From contig JALNWB010000100.1 of NCBI GenBank assembly GCA_023231105.1, forward strand, positions 1-14,775: a stretch of 14,775 bases of DNA. Direction: 5' to 3'. How positions within the stretch are numbered: position 1 is the first letter of the stretch; each line of letters begins with the position of its first letter. Source of the DNA: Ignavibacteriaceae bacterium. Lineage in GTDB: Bacteria > Bacteroidota > Ignavibacteria > Ignavibacteriales > Ignavibacteriaceae. Below the pieces are notes generated by a model. The model did no database searches. It saw only the letters and a list, made by a program, of their open reading frames with translations, and had not been told where the DNA came from. Shown here piece by piece: positions 6,154 to 14,148 of this stretch. The position numbers were made by a program, and so were the translations under genes.

Positions 6154-6846
6154 ATGAAAAAAGATTTTAGAATTATTGGATTTGACGCTGATGATACACT
6201 CTGGATTAATGAACCGTATTTTCAGGAAACAGAAAAACAATTTTGTGAAATGCTTTCAGCTTTTTATACTGCGGATATCATCTCTCAAGAGTTGTTCAAG
6301 ACCGAGATGCAAAATCTTAATTTATATGGTTTCGGCGCAAAAGGATTTATGCTTTCTATGATTGAAACCGCATTACGGATAAGTGATCATAAAGTTCCAC
6401 AATCAACGATTGATAAAATCATTCAACTTGGAAAAGAACTTTTGAATAAGCCGGTAGTTTTGCTTGATGGTGTGGAAGAAGTTTTAGATAATCTGCACAA
6501 AAAAGGAATAGAATTAATTGTTGCGACTAAAGGAGATTTGCTTGATCAGGAAAGAAAGCTTAAAAAATCCAATATTGAAAAATACTTTCACCATGTAGAA
6601 ATTATGAGCGATAAGAAAGAGTCTGACTACTTAAAACTTTTGTCGCATCTGGATATTAAACCGGAAAACTTTTTAATGGTAGGTAATTCTCTTAAATCAG
6701 ATATAATTCCGGTTTTGAATATTGGCGGTTTTGGCATTCACGTTCCATATCATACAACCTGGCAACATGAAAAGACAGAAGAATTTGAAAAACAAAATAA
6801 TTTTAGAGAGATCGAACATATTTCCGAATTAATAAAGATTTGCTAA
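6154..6846 (+). CDS. HAD-superfamily hydrolase
   Basis: 230 residues with the four haloacid dehalogenase motifs. Motif I is DADDT (11-15) with nucleophile Asp11 and general acid Asp13. Motif II is the Thr of VATKGD (T125). Motif III is the lysine in SDKKESDY (K154 or K155). Motif IV is VGNSLKSD (176-183), with Asn where many members have the first Asp, a variation common in this subgroup. The stretch between about 20 and 100 is a helical C1 cap. Expected activity is phosphate-ester hydrolysis on a small cytoplasmic substrate, which cannot be named. GAGAGAAG lies just before ATG 6154. The acetyltransferase ATG follows its stop codon after 2 bases, so the two genes form a tight pair. Confidence 0.9.
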   Translation: MKKDFRIIGFDADDTLWINEPYFQETEKQFCEMLSAFYTADIISQELFKTEMQNLNLYGFGAKGFMLSMIETALRISDHKVPQSTIDKIIQLGKELLNKPVVLLDGVEEVLDNLHKKGIELIVATKGDLLDQERKLKKSNIEKYFHHVEIMSDKKESDYLKLLSHLDIKPENFLMVGNSLKSDIIPVLNIGGFGIHVPYHTTWQHEKTEEFEKQNNFREIEHISELIKIC

Positions 6847-6848
6847 GT

Positions 6849-7475
6849 ATGAAAACACTTGACCTAAACAGTTGGAATCGAAAAGAGCATTTTAACTTTT
6901 TTTCACAATTTGATGAACCCTTCTTTGGAATTGTTTCGGAGATTGATTGTACAATTGCTTATAGAACCTCAAAGGAAAAAGGTCACTCATTCTTCGCCTA
7001 TTATTTGCATAAATCTTTACTTGCGGTAAATGGAATTGAGGAATTTAAGTACAGAATTGACGAAGACAAAGTAATTGTTTACGATAAAATACACGCTTCT
7101 CCAACTATCGGAAGAGACGATGGAACTTTTGCTTTTTCATTTATAGAATTTAATGATGATTTTTTAACGTTTGAAGATTCTCTTAAAAAAGAAATTGAGA
7201 ATGTTCAAGATTCAGTTGGTTTGCGACTGACCGAAAATGCAAGCAGAAAAGATGCAATTCATTACTCCTCAATTCCATGGAATACATTTACAGGATTAAC
7301 TCACGCCCGAAATTTTAAGTTTGTTGATAGCGTACCCAAAATTACATTTGGTAAAATATTTTTGAGAGAAGAAAAAAAAATAATGCCTGTATCAATAAAT
7401 GCTCATCATGGATTAGTAGATGGATTACATGTTGGAAAACACTTAACATTATTTCAAAAATTGATGGATGAATAG
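6849..7475 (+). CDS. Chloramphenicol acetyltransferase-like protein (CatA type)
   Basis: 208 residues from ATG 6849; an in-frame TTG at 6840 would overlap the HAD gene and is less likely. The C-terminal INAHHGLVDGLHVGKHL (184-200) carries the HHxxxDG active site. His187 is the expected catalytic base and Asp191 the structural acid, as His195 and Asp199 in classical CatA enzymes. SIPWNTFTGLTHAR (141-154) matches the conserved SxxPW.. region near the substrate pocket, and HSFFAYYLHKSLLAVNGIEEFKYRI (46-70) the early trimer-interface helix. Classical enzymes have about 213-219 residues, so this is essentially full length. It would transfer acetyl from acetyl-CoA to chloramphenicol or to a natural hydroxyl substrate. 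Chromosomal relatives are not always resistance genes, so resistance is unproven. Confidence 0.88.
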   Translation: MKTLDLNSWNRKEHFNFFSQFDEPFFGIVSEIDCTIAYRTSKEKGHSFFAYYLHKSLLAVNGIEEFKYRIDEDKVIVYDKIHASPTIGRDDGTFAFSFIEFNDDFLTFEDSLKKEIENVQDSVGLRLTENASRKDAIHYSSIPWNTFTGLTHARNFKFVDSVPKITFGKIFLREEKKIMPVSINAHHGLVDGLHVGKHLTLFQKLMDE

Positions 7476-7634
7476 AACAAATTAACTGAAACGCGATTTC
7501 TTGACGGCAGTTCCTTTCTTCAACATCATTTTGTTAAATTAGGTTGGTTATCCTCCCGGAAAAATTTACTTCAACAAGAAGAATTGAAAACAATATTCAA
7601 TAAACTTGAAAATGTACTGATTGTGGTTATATGA
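7476..7634 (+). pseudogene. Remnant of a SAM-dependent methyltransferase C-terminal region
   Basis: The frame of the acetyltransferase gene stays open after its TAG (7473-7475) for 52 codons to TGA 7632-7634. The residues (TETRFLDGSSFLQHHFVKLGWLSS, then ..LLQQEELKTIFNKLE) resemble, from memory, the C-terminal part of a class of SAM-dependent methyltransferases with a F.NG..FL.H.FIK.GFL..W pattern. No methyltransferase N-terminus or motif I is present, so this is a fragment left by deletion; sharing the upstream frame is probably chance. It could instead be a coincidental open frame or part of an unrelated gene. The TGA overlaps an ATG at 7631 that begins a poor alternative start for the next gene. 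Confidence 0.42.
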
Positions 7635-7717
7635 AACAGTATGTTACTGATGCTAAATCATTGCTAAAACTTCAACAAAAACAAAATAATCTGCAGCCAA
7701 AACAAAAGGAAATAACA

Positions 7718-8203
7718 ATGGAATTAAAATCAAATTGGAAAGAAATCAAAAAACACTTCGATAAATGTTTCCGGACTAATTTTCATGTTGCTATTGCTTC
7801 TGTTGATAAAGACAACAACCCGACGATAACACCAATTGGTTCGCTCTTCTTAAATAATAACTGCACAGGTTATTACTTTGAAAAATATCCAACAAAATTG
7901 CCTCTTAACGCTGAACATAATAAAAGCATTTGCATTCTAGGAGTAAACAGCAACACATGGTTTTGGATAAAGTCATTATTCCTGGGAAAATTCAATTCTT
8001 ATCCCGCATTAAAACTATATGGTAAACTTGGGAACAAGCGAGAAGCAACAAAAATTGAAATTGAAAGATTGAAGAGACGAGTTAGTAAAACTAAAGGAAT
8101 GAAGGGGAATTCTTATTTATGGGGTAAAATGGAATTTGTGAGAGATATTGAATTCACGCATGTTGAAAAAATTAATTTAGGCAACATGACGCACGCGTTG
8201 TGA
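7718..8203 (+). CDS. Pyridoxamine 5'-phosphate oxidase-like FMN-binding split-barrel protein
   Basis: 161 residues from ATG 7718, preceded by AAAGGAAA at good spacing. An in-frame ATG at 7631 would add 29 Gln/Lys-rich residues with no match and is rejected. After an N-terminal helix (ELKSNWKEIKKHFDKCF), HVAIASVDKDNNPTITPIGSLFL is the hallmark first strand pair of the split barrel, in which backbone and Thr/Pro residues contact the flavin phosphate. GYYFEKYPTKLPLNAEHNKSICILGVNS continues the barrel, and ALKLYGKLGNKREAT is the next strand and turn. Relatives bind FMN or F420 and act as oxidoreductases or binding proteins on varied substrates; few make pyridoxal phosphate. This one is shorter than true PdxH and lacks its C-terminal part, so cofactor-synthesis activity is unlikely. 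Confidence 0.8.
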   Translation: MELKSNWKEIKKHFDKCFRTNFHVAIASVDKDNNPTITPIGSLFLNNNCTGYYFEKYPTKLPLNAEHNKSICILGVNSNTWFWIKSLFLGKFNSYPALKLYGKLGNKREATKIEIERLKRRVSKTKGMKGNSYLWGKMEFVRDIEFTHVEKINLGNMTHAL

Positions 8204-8277
8204 TAAAAAATTATATAAAAAATATTCCGGGATTAAAATCAAGAATATCAAAGATTAGATTGTGAAAGGCACAAAAT

Positions 8278-8922
8278 ATGGACGAAACATCTAGGGCATC
8301 AAAACTTTGCCCAAAAATTATTTTAGAAGGTACGCGGCTTACATTTAAAACTGAGATCGCATTCGCCTTGAACGAACATCCGCGAATTGTTGGTTCGCGT
8401 AAGTATCGTTATCATTCCCCGCTAATTTCTGCTGAGTGGTGTGCGTTTACAAACTTTCCCTGGGGTCGCGGGATGATTAATTTTGAACCTCACGAAGAAA
8501 CATTAGCTATGGAAACCTACCAAACATGGATGAGGTTGTTTGAGCTTCAGCGTTATTACTCATGGATTGTTGATCGCTTTCATATTTCAACACAAACATT
8601 TCAATTTTCTTCCAGAAATAAAATTTATGATTTTACTTGGCTTGAGGAGAGATTAAAAGCATTGAATTTTCGACTCGTCTTTTGTTATCGTTCGGCGGAA
8701 TCATTTTCATCTGCACGCATTGAAAGATTAAAAGTGTCAGGATATCCTCCCCAATATGATAATCTAAATCTTTTTATTGAAGAGCAAGAGTTGATGAAAA
8801 AACTTGTAAGCGAATCGCAGCTTCAAACTCTTTGGCTGGATGTATCCGATAATGATATTCCGGCGGCAGTAGACAAAATTGCAAATTGGATGGATGCAAC
8901 CGACGGACTTTATATGTTATGA
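8278..8922 (+). CDS. Thymidylate kinase-like P-loop protein with altered Walker A
   Basis: 214 residues from ATG 8278, with AAAGGCAC a few bases upstream. IILEGTRLTFKTEIAFAL (14-31) sits where nucleoside and nucleotide kinases have LEGxxGxGKTTLA. Lys24 and Thr25 are kept, but the glycine before Lys is Phe23. IVDRFHIS (97-104) matches the DRxHxS motif of thymidylate/deoxynucleoside kinases, where Asp-Arg binds the substrate phosphate. FRLVFCYRSAESFSSARIERLK (131-152) corresponds to the strand followed by the lid helix with arginines, and LWLDVSDNDIPAAVDKIANWM (185-205) to the final strand and helix. The order and length fit a dTMP-kinase-like fold. The altered P-loop may mean weak or changed nucleotide binding, so I call it kinase-like rather than kinase. 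No operon partner gives its role. Confidence 0.62.
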   Translation: MDETSRASKLCPKIILEGTRLTFKTEIAFALNEHPRIVGSRKYRYHSPLISAEWCAFTNFPWGRGMINFEPHEETLAMETYQTWMRLFELQRYYSWIVDRFHISTQTFQFSSRNKIYDFTWLEERLKALNFRLVFCYRSAESFSSARIERLKVSGYPPQYDNLNLFIEEQELMKKLVSESQLQTLWLDVSDNDIPAAVDKIANWMDATDGLYML

Positions 8923-8970
8923 GAATAATAAAGAGCTGCTAAAAGAAGATCAATATTTTTTATAAGAACT

Positions 8971-9336
8971 ATGATTGACGAAACTGATATTAAAAACTGC
9001 CTCTTGCAGTGTTGGTCGTTACAATTGAGTAGTCTCTGGACAAGTGATAATCCTGCACGTGGCCAATGTGGTGTAACTGCGCTTGTCATAAATGATAACT
9101 TCGGCGGAGAGATATTAAAAACAAAACTTAATAACGGTAGCTGGCATTATTACAACCGGATCGAAGGGAAACGTTTAGATTTTACCAAAGATCAGTTTGA
9201 AAACATAATAGAATACTGTGATACGGTTTCTTCGAGAGATGAAGCATTTTCCGACACAAATGAAGAACAATACAATTATTTATCTTCTGCCTTTAAAAAT
9301 TTCACTAAGAGTTCAAGAAGTAGAGTTAACCGGTAA
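8971..9336 (+). CDS. YunG-like protein of unknown function with possible Cys-His-Asp triad
   Basis: 121 residues. CWSLQLSSLWTSDNPARGQCGVTALVINDNFGGEILKT (14-51), then GSWHYYNRIEGKRLDFTKDQF, matches the pattern of the uncharacterised Bacillus subtilis YunG family as I remember it: CW...TSS.W...NPA.GQC..TALV..D..GGEI..., then WHYYN...G...D.T..QF. Conserved Cys33 at the start of a helix, His59 in a strand and Asp70 shortly after follow the order of papain-like or NlpC/P60-like cysteine enzymes, so a thiol peptidase or amidase is possible. That mechanism is inference; no biochemical role is known to me. There is no signal peptide, so it should act in the cytoplasm. The last 20 residues are Ser/Arg-rich and unlike the family. 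No strong ribosome binding site is visible. Confidence 0.75.
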   Translation: MIDETDIKNCLLQCWSLQLSSLWTSDNPARGQCGVTALVINDNFGGEILKTKLNNGSWHYYNRIEGKRLDFTKDQFENIIEYCDTVSSRDEAFSDTNEEQYNYLSSAFKNFTKSSRSRVNR

Positions 9337-9624
9337 AATAAAACATGAGGATAAAAACAGATATAAATAAAAATTTAGTTAAAATAACCGGATAGTTTAT
9401 TATCATCGGAGCATTACAACAGTTACAAGCTCTCCATAGTTTATACAAGTATTCTCAGAGGAAAACCAGTTCCATTATATATGCAAAAGCTATTAAGTTT
9501 TTGTGGTATTCATGAATTGATTCAAAAAAAACACCGTCACTAAATATAATTTATGTCATAGAATTATAAATAAACTAATTCTACACTCATCCATAAAAAA
9601 ATAATACAATCAAGGATTTCCCAC
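9337..9624. other. 288-base AT-rich intergenic region
   Basis: I see no gene, strong hairpin or convincing promoter. A 51-codon open stretch without a start codon (about 9388-9543) has no recognisable match. A single half-site ATACAAGT at 9443-9450 resembles the MarR operator arm but lacks its partner. CAAGGATTTCC about 10 bases before ATG 9625 contains AAGGA, a usable ribosome binding site. Confidence 0.5.
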
Positions 9625-10266
9625 ATGCAAATAATTGACCTAAGTCATCCGATCTGTAATGATATGCCCGTTTATCCCGGGACAGAATCACCTATTATCA
9701 AACAAGAAACCAGTTTGGAGAAAGATGGATTTATTGAAAAAACTATCCATATGTCTTCTCACACCGGAACCCATATTGATTCACCGGCTCACATTATTAA
9801 AGCGGGAAAATCTCTTGATTCGTTTGATGTAAAATATTTTGCGGGAAGAGGAGCCGTTCTTAATTTCTGCGAAATAAATGGTAGTATTATTAATATTAAT
9901 GATCTACTTCCCTTTGAAGAAATAATTGCAAGTGTTGAATTCTTATTAATAAATATAGGTTGGAGCCGCTTTTGGGGGAAGAAGCAATATTTTATTAACT
10001 ATCCGGTTCTCAGCATAAAATCAGTGGAATGGATAACGACAAATTTTAAATTGAAAGGTCTTGGTATAGATGCTATTTCAGTTGATCGGGAAAATAGCAG
10101 CATTTTTCCTGTTCATCGCACAATATTAAAAAAAGAAATAATCGTAATTGAAAACTTAGCAAATTTAGAACAGCTTGGAACGGCTACTTTTTTATTTAGT
10201 TGTTTCCCATTAAAGATCGAAAACGCAGATGGCTCGCCGATTAGAGCAGTAGCGTTTTTGGATTAG
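9625..10266 (+). CDS. Cyclase / kynurenine formamidase family metal-dependent hydrolase
   Basis: 213 residues, the standard length for this family. The metal-binding signature HxGTHxDxPxH is intact as HTGTHIDSPAH (46-56): His46, His50 and Asp52 are the usual zinc or manganese ligands and His56 the catalytic base. The N-terminus IIDLSHPICNDMPVYPG (3-19) is the typical opening (DLS.P...MP.YPG). GIDAISVDR...FPVHRTILKKEIIVIENLANLEQL (167-203) is the conserved second half, with the H..LL...I.I.ENL pattern. Members hydrolyse N-formylkynurenine, isatin or related amides, or act as polyketide cyclases. No kynurenine pathway gene lies nearby, so the substrate stays open. It has its own upstream gap and probably its own promoter, and stands alone on its transcript. 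Confidence 0.9.
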   Translation: MQIIDLSHPICNDMPVYPGTESPIIKQETSLEKDGFIEKTIHMSSHTGTHIDSPAHIIKAGKSLDSFDVKYFAGRGAVLNFCEINGSIININDLLPFEEIIASVEFLLINIGWSRFWGKKQYFINYPVLSIKSVEWITTNFKLKGLGIDAISVDRENSSIFPVHRTILKKEIIVIENLANLEQLGTATFLFSCFPLKIENADGSPIRAVAFLD

Positions 10267-10711
10267 CGTAATTTAAAATAAGTATCAAAGTGCAAAAAGA
10301 AAATTCATATCAAAATATATAGACATTTTTTTTCGGTTTAATAAGAAAAAATCCTGATATTTTTTTGCTAATTTCCATTATAGGAAGTATAATTCATTCG
10401 TTCATTTAATTTATTAATATTACTGTCGGTAAAAATATTATAGAAATTCAACAACTTGATTGCAGACAATAAAAAATTAAAAAAATTATCGAGGAAGGAG
10501 GTGTAATTTCATGAAGCCTAAAAAGTTTACACTTTATTTTGCTAGAATATCATTACTGCACTAACGTATAACAATCACCTTATTTTCACAACTAGTTTTA
10601 AGATAAGTATTGTACGGTCAGTTGCTCAAAGTTTCATAAGATCAATAGTATCCACATTTCGAAAAAAATATTTGCTAACTAAGAATATTCACATTCAAAA
10701 TAGGAGTATAT
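10267..10711. other. 445-base upstream region of the Oar-like receptor
   Basis: Very AT-rich. It contains the perfect Shine-Dalgarno and 17-codon ORF at 10495-10564, and AGGAG (10702-10706) for the receptor. T-rich runs near 10325-10370 could end the preceding transcript, but no strong stem precedes them. I cannot name a confident promoter. A long untranslated leader is possible. Confidence 0.5.
10511..10564 (+). CDS. 17-residue small ORF with perfect Shine-Dalgarno upstream of the receptor
   Basis: AAGGAGGTG (10495-10503), the best ribosome binding site in the window, lies 7 bases before ATG 10511. The ORF encodes MKPKKFTLYFARISLLH and stops at TAA 10562-10564, 147 bases before the receptor ATG. 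The Lys-rich start followed by hydrophobic residues looks like the first half of a signal peptide. It is therefore either the broken start of a lost exported protein or a leader peptide that affects receptor expression. Neither is proven. Confidence 0.35.
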   Translation: MKPKKFTLYFARISLLH

Positions 10712-13700
10712 ATGAAAATCAAAAGTGCAGCCATTTCATTTCTCTTAGTATTATTCATCTTGTTCCTTCCGCAAAAATTACATTCTCAAGGCGTAACTAC
10801 CGCCTCGATGAACGGTATTGTGAAGGATATTACGGGTGAACTATTACCTGCGGCAAGTGTAATGGCAATTCATGAACCTACAGGTACAAAGTACGGCGCA
10901 TATACTACAATTGACGGAAGATTTAGTCTCCCGAATTTAAAAATTGGTGGACCTTATTCTGTTACGGTTACTTATGTCGGTTATAAAAAAGAAGAACAAA
11001 AAAATATCTTCTTAAATCTCGGTCAAAATTTCAGAGTGGAATTTGTTCTGCAAGGGGAAGCAGTTAACTTGAAGGAAATCACTGTTCTTGCTGAAAAAGA
11101 TAATACTTTGAATAGCAGCCGGACTGGAGCGGCAACATATATTTCAACCGCGCAAGTTGCTGAAATGCCCTCTATAAAAAGAAGTACAAGAGATATTACA
11201 AGGTTGGATCCGCGAAGCGATGGTAATTTCAGTTTTGGCGGAAAGAACTGGTTATTTAACAATATTTCACTCGATGGTTCATATTTCAATAATTCATTTG
11301 GATTAGATGATCCAGCCCCGGGTGGCCAAACAAATGCCGAACCTGTTCCTTTTGATGCTGTTGCAGAAGTGCAAGTATCGGTCGCCCCGTTTGATGTAAG
11401 AGAAGGGGGATTTACCGGCGCCGGTATTAACACCGTTACAAAAAGCGGAACAAATGATTACAAAGCTTCATTATATAGTTTTATGAGAAACGAAAATTTA
11501 GTTGGCAATAAAGTTAGTGGAAATAAAGTAGTAGCTAATCCGAGTCTATTTTATAACCAATCGGGATTTACGGCAAGCGGTCCTATTATTCCAAATACAT
11601 TCTTTATTTTTATGAATGGTGAAGTGGAAAGAAGAAAAGATCCCGGGACTAATTTTGCTGCAAATACCGGAACTTCCGGATTCGGAATTTCACGAGTAAA
11701 AGCATCGGACATGGACAAAATTAGAGAAAGAATGATATCTGTTTATGGATATGATCCGGGTTCCTATGAAAATTATACTAATCATACGGATAACGAAAAA
11801 TTCCTCATCAAATTGGATTGGAATATTAACGAAAGCAATAACTTTACTTTTAGATATAATTACTTGAATGCAAGGCGAGATCTCCCGCCGCATCCTTTTG
11901 CAATTAGCTATAATGGAACGGGAAGAGGACCAAATGAAAACAGTCTGCCGTTTCAAAATGCCGGGTACAGAATGAACAACCAGTTAAGTTCATTTGCAGC
12001 AGAATTGAATAGCAGAAGTGATAAATGGGCAAATAGATTTTTTGCCAGTTATAATAGATTCAGAGATTTCAGAAAACCTTTCAGCAAACTCTATCCAACA
12101 ATTGAAATTGCCGAAAATGGAATTACTTATACTACATTAGGTAACGAACCATTTTCCATCAACAATATTCTTGATCAAGATGTTTGGCAGTTTACAAACA
12201 ATTTCAGTTATTTTGCCGGAAATCATGTGATAACAGCCGGTGTCAATTTTGAATCCTTCAAATTCTATAATTCCTTTAATCTTTTCTTTGCGGGATTATT
12301 TATGGTTCCTGTAGAATATGGTGGAACAACTTTTTCTTCTTTAAATCAATTCTTCCAATTAACAGATCCGGCTAATCCAAGTTTTGTTGACTTCAATAAA
12401 ATTGCTTCCGATGCTGCAAAGAATCCATTTAAAGGTGAAGATATTAAAGTTGGGCAGTTAGCTTTCTACGCACAAGATGAATTTTTAGTTTCTGAAAAAC
12501 TCACTTTGACCTACGGAGTACGCGTTGATATTCCGATGTACTTTAATGATATGGTAGATAATCCATTTTCTAGATCTTTAAACTTGCTTGATGCAGATGG
12601 AAATCCGGAAGTAGTTGATCAAAGTAAACTTCCGAAAGCTACTCCACTTTTCTCGCCACGTGTGGGATTTAATTGGGATGTAACCGGAGATAGATCAACA
12701 CAACTTAGAGGAGGAACTGGAATTTTTACCGGAAGACTTCCTTTCGTCTGGATCGGAAATAACATTTCTAATCCCGGTGCTAACCCAAATCTTCCACCCA
12801 ATATGAGATCGTTTTATTTGAATGCAATGACTCCTGATTTCAAATGGCCGCAAGTCTGGACAACTAATTTTGCGGTAGATCAAAAACTTCCTGAAGACAT
12901 TTTGGGTACACTTGAATTCGTATATGGCAAAGATATAAATGCCATTTATGTTAGAGATGCTAATTTAGGAAAAGTAAAAGGTTACCTGCCGGCTCCTGAC
13001 GGAAGATCGGTTTATAGCGGACCTATAAATAACAATATCGGCGGCGCTTATGTAATTGATAATGCGAGTGAAGGGTATAACTATAGTATTACTGCTCAAT
13101 TGAGAAAGAATTTCGATTTTGGTCTTAATACAAGTTTATCCTATACATATCTTGAAGCGAAGAGCTTAATGAAATCTACTGAGATTGCAAGTGTCTTGTA
13201 TGGTGAAAATGCGATTCAAGCAAATCCGAATAAACCATATTTAAGTAACTCCGAATTTGGTAACCGCAATCGTATAGTTGCATCTGCAACCTATCGCCAC
13301 GAATGGTCGGAAAGTTGGGCTACCAGTATCGGTGTTTTTGCCGAACTTGCCGAAGGAAATAGATTCAGTGGTGCTGGAGGAAATAGATATTCATATATCT
13401 ATTCCGGTGACGTTAATGGTGATGGTTCGGGATCAAACGATTTAATTTATATTCCGCGAAATCAAAGTGAAATTATTTTCGATCCTTATGTTGATGCAAG
13501 TGGCAATACTATTTCGGCTCAAGAGCAATGGAATGCTTTTAATGCTTTCATCGAACAAGATGATTACTTAAAAAATAATCGCGGTAAAATTGCCGATCGT
13601 TTTGGAGCAATCAATCCGTGGTTCAGCAATGTAGATTTAAGATTGTTACAAGACTTTTCATTTTTTATGGGAAGCCAAAAACATACTATTCAGTTGAGTG

Positions 13701-13918
13701 TCGATATTCTAAATGTTGCCAATTTGTTAAACTCAAGTTGGGGTGTAAGACAAGTTGCCAACTCGGCAGCAACTTCACCGCTTCAGTATGTTAAAACCGA
13801 TGCTCAAGGCGCCCCGGTTTTCAAATTCAATACTAATTTGAAAAAAACATTTATTGACGATCCCGGTGTGCTTTCTCGCTGGCAAATGCAAGTTGGTATC
13901 CGCTATCTTTTCAATTAG
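10712..13918 (+). CDS. Oar-like TonB-dependent outer membrane receptor
   Basis: 1068 residues from ATG 10712, with AGGAG at 10702-10706. A signal peptide (1 to about 26) ends near LHSQ. Residues about 28-115 are a carboxypeptidase-regulatory-like beta-sandwich (MNGIVKDITGELLPAASVMAIHEPTGTKYGAYTTIDGRFSLPNL, then VTVTYVGYK). The plug follows at about 130-245, with SFGGKNWLFNNISLDGSYFNNSFG and VAEVQVSVAPFDVREGGFTGAGINTVTKSGTN. The rest is a 22-strand-type barrel closing with WQMQVGIRYLFN. This architecture is that of Oar proteins, which in Myxococcus take part in protease export linked to C-signalling. Others may move proteins or large substrates, powered by TonB. No SusD-like lipoprotein is adjacent, so glycan import is less likely. 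The hairpin at 13941-13966 ends the transcript. Confidence 0.92.
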   Translation: MKIKSAAISFLLVLFILFLPQKLHSQGVTTASMNGIVKDITGELLPAASVMAIHEPTGTKYGAYTTIDGRFSLPNLKIGGPYSVTVTYVGYKKEEQKNIFLNLGQNFRVEFVLQGEAVNLKEITVLAEKDNTLNSSRTGAATYISTAQVAEMPSIKRSTRDITRLDPRSDGNFSFGGKNWLFNNISLDGSYFNNSFGLDDPAPGGQTNAEPVPFDAVAEVQVSVAPFDVREGGFTGAGINTVTKSGTNDYKASLYSFMRNENLVGNKVSGNKVVANPSLFYNQSGFTASGPIIPNTFFIFMNGEVERRKDPGTNFAANTGTSGFGISRVKASDMDKIRERMISVYGYDPGSYENYTNHTDNEKFLIKLDWNINESNNFTFRYNYLNARRDLPPHPFAISYNGTGRGPNENSLPFQNAGYRMNNQLSSFAAELNSRSDKWANRFFASYNRFRDFRKPFSKLYPTIEIAENGITYTTLGNEPFSINNILDQDVWQFTNNFSYFAGNHVITAGVNFESFKFYNSFNLFFAGLFMVPVEYGGTTFSSLNQFFQLTDPANPSFVDFNKIASDAAKNPFKGEDIKVGQLAFYAQDEFLVSEKLTLTYGVRVDIPMYFNDMVDNPFSRSLNLLDADGNPEVVDQSKLPKATPLFSPRVGFNWDVTGDRSTQLRGGTGIFTGRLPFVWIGNNISNPGANPNLPPNMRSFYLNAMTPDFKWPQVWTTNFAVDQKLPEDILGTLEFVYGKDINAIYVRDANLGKVKGYLPAPDGRSVYSGPINNNIGGAYVIDNASEGYNYSITAQLRKNFDFGLNTSLSYTYLEAKSLMKSTEIASVLYGENAIQANPNKPYLSNSEFGNRNRIVASATYRHEWSESWATSIGVFAELAEGNRFSGAGGNRYSYIYSGDVNGDGSGSNDLIYIPRNQSEIIFDPYVDASGNTISAQEQWNAFNAFIEQDDYLKNNRGKIADRFGAINPWFSNVDLRLLQDFSFFMGSQKHTIQLSVDILNVANLLNSSWGVRQVANSAATSPLQYVKTDAQGAPVFKFNTNLKKTFIDDPGVLSRWQMQVGIRYLFN

Positions 13919-13940
13919 TAACCAGTCCCAAGTATTATTT

Positions 13941-13966
13941 AAGCTCCCTGCACACGCAGGGAGCTT
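13941..13966 (+). terminator. Perfect hairpin terminator after the Oar-like receptor
   Basis: AAGCTCCCTGC (13941-13951) pairs perfectly with GCAGGGAGCTT (13956-13966) around an ACAC loop, 23 bases after the receptor stop codon. The 11-bp GC-rich stem stands out in this AT-rich DNA. The downstream T-run is weak (GATTAAGTTTCT). Confidence 0.8.
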
Positions 13967-14025
13967 GATTAAGTTTCTCTGCGCGTTGTTTGTTTAACCA
14001 TCATTAAAATATTCTAAAATCGCAT

Positions 14026-14043
14026 AACAGACTGAAGTCTGTT
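14026..14043. repeat. Short palindromic repeat, copy A
   Basis: AACAGACT-GA-AGTCTGTT is a perfect 8-bp inverted repeat with a two-base centre. It shares the CAGACT..AGTCTG core with copy B, 120 bases downstream. It looks like a member of a dispersed REP-like family. Confidence 0.55.
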
Positions 14044-14148
14044 TTACGGGAACAAGACCGGGAAGAGATTTTAACGTAAGGGGAATCTACTGTTGTGGGT
14101 TATTCCATAAGTCACTTTACGCAAAAAAATAATTCGGTTTTAAATTCT

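Noticed and set aside
7631..7717. ATG 7631 as the start of the split-barrel protein
   Set aside because: It adds a Gln/Lys-rich stretch with no family match, whereas ATG 7718 has AAAGGAAA at correct spacing.
4357..9336. An integron-like cassette array, suggested by many small same-strand genes
   Set aside because: Several neighbours overlap or are only 2 bases apart (5452/5459, 6846/6849), leaving no room for attC sites. The spacer near 5731-5765 has a GTTAGAT-like box but no proper paired partner.
9443..9450. A fourth MarR operator (ATACAAGT)
   Set aside because: Only one arm is present; the expected partner arm is missing.
9388..9543. A 51-codon open stretch in the gap before the cyclase gene
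   Set aside because: No start codon, no ribosome binding site and no recognisable motif; AT-rich DNA gives such stretches by chance.
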